Positions 7,271 to 9,885 of a stretch of 9,885 bases of DNA are shown here, one piece after another (position 1 is the stretch's first letter; every line of letters starts with the position of its first letter). The translations under genes and the position numbers were made by a program. The notes under the pieces were generated by a model. It did no database searches. It saw only the letters and a program-made list of their open reading frames with translations, and had not been told where the DNA came from. The stretch is from Gammaproteobacteria bacterium (GTDB lineage Bacteria; Pseudomonadota; Gammaproteobacteria; Burkholderiales; Burkholderiaceae_E). Location of the stretch: contig JAUIAI010000040.1 of the NCBI GenBank assembly GCA_030425615.1, forward strand, positions 1 through 9,885, given 5' to 3'.

Positions 7271-8281
7271 TCAGCTCACCAGGAACCGATAGCGCGTCGT
7301 CGCCCGGTACGGGCGGGTCGGAGTGACGAGGTTCAAGGGAAACGCCGGGCAGTTCGGCGCGTTCGGGTACTGCTGCGGTTCGAGGCAGATGCCCATCCGC
7401 GGTCCGTGCGGCGGACCGAGACCGTCGCCGGTGTAGACGACCAGCACCGGCTCGGTCGACCAGGTCTCCAGCACGCGCCCGGTGGCCTCGCAGCTCAGGC
7501 GCGCGCAGAGGTGTTCCTCGGAGTCCGGTTCCGGCTTGCACACGAAGGCGGCGTCGACGGGGCCGAGATCGCCGAGTCTGCGGGGCTGGCGCAGATCGGT
7601 CAGCGTGTCGCCGACGGCGAGCCGCTCGCCCGCGGCGACGCCGCGCCGCGTGAGGGCGAGCGATTCAACCGCCGGGACGAGAAGCCGGTGGTCGTCGATC
7701 GTACCGCCGCTGAGGTTCAGGTTGAAGTAGGCGTGACTTGTGAAGCTGGCTGGGGTGGGGAGCCCGTCGCAACGCGCCTCGTGGGTGATGACCAGAGAGT
7801 CGGTTTCGTCCAGGCGATAGTTCAGACTGAGGTCCAGCGACTCGGGAAAGCCCGTCTCTTGTGCCGGCAGGCGGATGCTCAGGGCGATTTCGTCCGGCCC
7901 GTGGTGGACCACCTCGAACACCCGGTGGCAGGTTCCACGGGGGCCTCCGTGAAGGCAGTGCCGGCCGTCGTTCGCGGCCAGCCGATACGACCGCCCGCCC
8001 AGTGTGAACGCGGCGCCGCCGATGCGACCCGCGTACGGCGCCACGAACGCCCCCAGCGACGGCGGATCTTCCAGGATACCGGCCAGGCTGCGAGAACCCA
8101 GAACGACGTCGTCCGGGCGGCCGTGGCGATCGGGGGCCTGGATCTGCACCAGGCGGGCGCCGGCGTTGCTGATCGCCACGGAAAGCCCCGTGCCGTTGGC
8201 AATCCGGAAGATCCCGGTTCGGCGGCCGTCGAGTTCACCGACGAAATCCGCGGGGTCCAGACGGGTGCTCGGCAGTTGCAT
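7271..8281 (-). CDS. Aldose 1-epimerase (mutarotase), GalM-like
   Basis: This is a 336-aa aldose 1-epimerase of the GalM family, which interconverts alpha and beta anomers of aldoses such as galactose or glucose. Expected active-site pieces are all visible: the APYAGRIGGAAFTLGGRSYRL region (usually NRI, here GRI), NDGRHCLHGG with His111, SHAYFNL with catalytic acid His183, VDAAFV with substrate-binding Asp243, and GICLEPQQYPNAPN with catalytic base Glu301. The length is normal for the family. The ATG at 8279-8281 is the first sensible start, but no Shine-Dalgarno sequence precedes it; a -10-like TATATT lies about 28 bases upstream. It is followed at 4 nt by the permease gene, forming a two-gene unit. 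No Leloir or other sugar kinase genes are in the window, so the physiological sugar is open. No signal peptide is seen. Confidence 0.88.
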   Translation of the reverse strand: MQLPSTRLDPADFVGELDGRRTGIFRIANGTGLSVAISNAGARLVQIQAPDRHGRPDDVVLGSRSLAGILEDPPSLGAFVAPYAGRIGGAAFTLGGRSYRLAANDGRHCLHGGPRGTCHRVFEVVHHGPDEIALSIRLPAQETGFPESLDLSLNYRLDETDSLVITHEARCDGLPTPASFTSHAYFNLNLSGGTIDDHRLLVPAVESLALTRRGVAAGERLAVGDTLTDLRQPRRLGDLGPVDAAFVCKPEPDSEEHLCARLSCEATGRVLETWSTEPVLVVYTGDGLGPPHGPRMGICLEPQQYPNAPNCPAFPLNLVTPTRPYRATTRYRFLVS

Positions 8282-8297
8282 CGGTCGGAGAACAGTG

Positions 8298-8320
8298 TGG
8301 GGGCGGTGAATATACCCCCA
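8298..8320 (-). promoter_or_regulatory. Possible -10 element within a short inverted repeat upstream of galM
   Basis: On the minus strand TATATT (8309-8314) is a 5-of-6 match to TATAAT and lies between TGGGGG and CCCCCA arms (8298-8303 and 8315-8320 on plus), a perfect 6-bp inverted repeat. The predicted transcript start would be near 8301, giving a roughly 20-nt leader for galM. No good -35 is seen at the right distance, so the promoter would need an activator, or galM may be read through from the gene at 8328-8639. Weak, by-eye call. Confidence 0.3.
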
Positions 8321-8327
8321 GTTGCGC

Positions 8328-8639
8328 TCAGACGGGTACGCCGGCTGCGCGGGCCGTCCACTGGCGACGCAGCAGGTACAGCAGCGGACCGAACGAGCCC
8401 GCGGCGAGGGTAATCAGCAGGAACGGCCAGACGGTGATTCCGCGCTCGCGGGCATCCGCGGTCATCCAGATCATCGCGAGCCCGCAGGCGATGACCAGAT
8501 CGATGAGCAACTGAAGGCTGGCCGAACTCGTCAGCCCCGCCTGCCAGATGCCGAGATAGCCGTGCTCGGCCATGGCGACGAGGCTCAGGGCCGAGAAGGC
8601 TGCGAGAACGAGGGTCAGGAGCAGGCTGATGGGATTCAT
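8328..8639 (-). CDS. DUF2834-type small membrane protein
   Basis: This is a 103-aa protein with three predicted membrane helices: residues about 4-24 (ISLLLTLVLAAFSALSLVAM), about 40-60 (SASLQLLIDLVIACGLAMIW) and about 72-92 (VWPFLLITLAAGSFGPLLYL), ending with a positively charged RRQW tail. Segment order, the MTADARERG loop and the GSFGPLLYLL end fit the DUF2834 family, whose function is not established. The start is ATG 8637-8639 because AAGGAAA precedes it at good spacing; a longer version starting at 8717 would lack a ribosome binding site and would begin inside the palindrome described below. It diverges from the XRE regulator and is probably its target. galM begins 46 nt after its stop on the same strand, so read-through into galM is possible. 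Confidence 0.72.
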   Translation of the reverse strand: MNPISLLLTLVLAAFSALSLVAMAEHGYLGIWQAGLTSSASLQLLIDLVIACGLAMIWMTADARERGITVWPFLLITLAAGSFGPLLYLLRRQWTARAAGVPV

Positions 8640-8696
8640 GATCGTTTCCTTGACAATGTGGGTGAGCAGCCAGTGTCCCGGCGGTGGCGTCGTTGT

Positions 8697-8721
8697 CGCA
8701 ATGACCTGCGAGGTCATTGCG
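8697..8721. promoter_or_regulatory. Perfect inverted repeat, likely operator of the divergent regulator
   Basis: The arms CGCAATGACCT (8697-8707) and AGGTCATTGCG (8711-8721) are exact reverse complements, separated by GCG. It is the longest perfect palindrome I found and sits in the 138-bp divergent promoter region. Its centre (8709) is 70 bp from the DUF2834 start and 69 bp from the regulator start. Each arm ends in an outward-facing TTGCG(A/C), which could act as a -35, though no good -10 follows on either side. Binding by the adjacent XRE protein is inferred, not shown. Confidence 0.6.
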
Positions 8722-8777
8722 CGCCGTCAGGCCGGCGGCGAGGCTTGTGGCTTGCTGCCGCCGTGAGGAGATCAGTC

Positions 8778-9614
8778 TTGAGCGTCGTTGCAACGTCCAT
8801 CGAGTTCCGTTCCGCCGGATTCGGCGGCCTGCTGCGCTCGTGGCGGCAGGCGCGGCGCGCGAGTCAGCTCGACCTCGCGCTGGACGCCGGCGTGTCCCAG
8901 CGTCACCTGAGCTGTCTCGAGAGCGGTCGGGCCAGGCCAAGCCGGCGGATGGTGCTCGGCCTGGCAGAGGCGTTGGACCTGCCGCTGCGCGACCGGAACC
9001 GGCTCCTCGGCGCGGCCGGATATACCGCCGAGTTCCGCGAGAGTGCGCTCGAGGGGGCGGTGATGGCGCCGGTCCGGGAGGCGCTCGAGCGCATGCTTCG
9101 TCATCACGAACCGTTCCCGGCCATCGTGCTGGATGGCGACTACGATCTGCGGATGACCAATGCGGCGTTCGATACCTTGCTCGGTCTGCTCGGCGACGCC
9201 GACGAACTCTGGCGCCGCTGCTGCGGTGACGGGCCGCGCAACGCGTTGCTGCTGACGCTTTCGTCGAACGGTGCGAGAGGAGCCGTCCTGAACTTCGACG
9301 AGGTGGCTCCCGTGCTCCTGAGGCGCGCCTGGCACGAGGCGTTGGCACGGGGCGGCGAGATCTCCCCGGCGCTGCGCAGGCTGCGCGAGGACGAAGAGCT
9401 CGCACCCTTCTGGCGCCTGTCCGAAGCGGTGAAGGCCGATCTGCCGGTCGTCCCGGTTAGGCTGGCGGCCGGGGATCTGGCGTTGAGCCTGTTCTCGATG
9501 ATCTCGACGTTCGGAACCCCGTACGATGTCACCACGGACGAGTTGCGTGTCGAGTCCTTCTTTCCGGCGGATGCGGACAGTGAGCGGCTGCTGCGCGGCC
9601 TGGCTGGCCGATGA
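8778..9614 (+). CDS. XRE-family transcriptional regulator with MmyB-like ligand-binding domain
   Basis: This is a 278-aa DNA-binding protein. Residues about 14-75 are a Cro/CI-type helix-turn-helix (GGLLRSWRQARRASQLDLALDA, GVSQRHLSCLESGRARPS, MVLGLAEALDLPLRDRNRLL), in the SQ.HLS..E.GR.RPS form typical of this group. Residues about 108-275 match the MmyB-like domain, a PAS-like fold that starts FPAIVLDGDYDLRMTNAAF and ends near TTDELRVESFFPAD; in characterised relatives it is thought to bind a small, often lipid-like, ligand. The likely start is TTG 8778, with GAGGAG at 8765-8770 seven bases upstream; GTG 8763 is a less likely alternative. It diverges from the DUF2834 gene across the palindrome at 8697-8721 and probably regulates that gene and itself; the effector is unknown. 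Confidence 0.85.
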   Translation: MSVVATSIEFRSAGFGGLLRSWRQARRASQLDLALDAGVSQRHLSCLESGRARPSRRMVLGLAEALDLPLRDRNRLLGAAGYTAEFRESALEGAVMAPVREALERMLRHHEPFPAIVLDGDYDLRMTNAAFDTLLGLLGDADELWRRCCGDGPRNALLLTLSSNGARGAVLNFDEVAPVLLRRAWHEALARGGEISPALRRLREDEELAPFWRLSEAVKADLPVVPVRLAAGDLALSLFSMISTFGTPYDVTTDELRVESFFPADADSERLLRGLAGR

Positions 9615-9645
9615 CGGAACTCACGAACCCATGAATCACCCGCCG

Positions 9646-9655
9646 AAGGAGGAGG
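9646..9655 (+). promoter_or_regulatory. Strong ribosome binding site that sets the start of the last gene
   Basis: AAGGAGGAGG lies six bases before the ATG at 9662. It fixes the start of the final, truncated gene and argues against the competing ATG at 9631, which has no such sequence. Confidence 0.75.
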
Positions 9656-9661
9656 CAGCCC

Positions 9662-9885
9662 ATGGATATCGCGTCGCGACGCATTCTTCAGGTCTGCGGC
9701 GTCGTCATCGTGCTGGGGTTGGCAATCCTCGCCTACGACCGCTGGGTCGTGCGCTCCGACGAGCCGGCGCCTGAGGTCCGGCGCGAGCAGGTCGCGGGCG
9801 AACTGGCGCTCGAGATCGTGGAGGACGACCGGGGGCTGGCACGCGCTGCGGTGCTGCTCGAGCCGTTCGGGGAGATCGCGCATGC
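9662..9885 (+). CDS. Unidentified membrane-anchored protein (C-terminus outside window)
   Basis: Seventy-four codons are visible and the frame is open to the window end. The protein begins MDIASRRILQVCGVVIVLGL, giving a positively charged N-terminus and one hydrophobic segment at about residues 8-25, likely an uncleaved signal anchor or signal peptide. A charged region with many Glu, Arg and Asp follows (EVRREQVAGELALEIVEDDR), consistent with a periplasmic or cytoplasmic soluble part. I do not recognise a family from this fragment. It lies 47 nt after the XRE regulator on the same strand and has its own strong ribosome binding site, so it could be co-transcribed, though a separate unit is equally possible. 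Confidence 0.7.
   Translation, partial: MDIASRRILQVCGVVIVLGLAILAYDRWVVRSDEPAPEVRREQVAGELALEIVEDDRGLARAAVLLEPFGEIAH

Noticed and set aside
7052..8413. A 453-codon plus-strand frame opposite the permease and galM.
   Set aside because: It is antisense to recognised genes whose active-site residues are intact; its product resembles no family.
8650..8655. A perfect TTGACA on the plus strand as -35 for the XRE gene.
   Set aside because: No -10-like hexamer lies at 15-19 bp downstream, and the bases are explained by the minus-strand ribosome binding site region of the DUF2834 gene.
8640..8717. A 26-residue N-terminal extension of the DUF2834 protein.
   Set aside because: There is no ribosome binding site at 8717, the start would fall in the palindrome, and ATG 8639 has AAGGAAA in place.
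8322..8777. N-terminal extension of the XRE regulator frame.
   Set aside because: It runs antisense to the DUF2834 gene and through the palindrome; helix-turn-helix similarity starts only after 8778, where a ribosome binding site is found.
9631..9774. A short plus-strand frame starting at ATG 9631.
   Set aside because: It lacks a ribosome binding site, is Arg-rich, and overlaps the better-supported gene starting at 9662.

Overview
This is a GC-rich window (roughly two thirds G+C by eye) with tightly packed genes and short intergenic gaps. The five-step histidine pathway marker HutF, a HutC-type GntR repressor, an NfsA-like flavin reductase, a bacterial cytochrome b561, a DUF2834 membrane protein and an MmyB-type XRE regulator together suggest a proteobacterium, most likely a high-GC gammaproteobacterium. 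I cannot name a genus. I saw no rRNA, tRNA, CRISPR array, insertion sequence or phage gene.

Layout. (1) 1-1855, plus strand: the 3' part of hutF (formimidoylglutamate deiminase) overlaps hutC (histidine utilisation repressor); this is the edge of a hut operon lying to the left. (2) 1872-2720, minus strand: an NfsA-like nitroreductase/flavin reductase, convergent with hutC. (3) 2946-5154, plus strand: a four-helix cytochrome b561, then a YtcJ-type amidohydrolase of unknown substrate. (4) 5320-6324, plus strand: a compact protein with two 4Fe-4S cluster motifs, related to reductive dehalogenases and QueG. It has a recognisable sigma70-type promoter placed so that transcription should begin at its ATG (probable leaderless mRNA). 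(5) 6358-8281, minus strand: galM (aldose 1-epimerase) followed 4 nt later by an EamA/DMT permease, an apparent two-gene operon. (6) 8328-9614: a 103-aa DUF2834-type membrane protein (minus) and an XRE/MmyB-family regulator (plus) diverge from a 138-bp region holding a perfect 11-bp inverted repeat, centred within one base of the midpoint between the two starts. (7) From 9662: the start of an unidentified membrane-anchored protein that runs off the window.

Most of the window is ordinary metabolic and regulatory chromosome. The parts most worth a second look are the self-contained regulator/palindrome/DUF2834 module at 8328-9614 and the small dehalogenase-like Fe-S protein with its leaderless promoter. 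I did not find evidence for a defence system or a wholly new multi-gene system.
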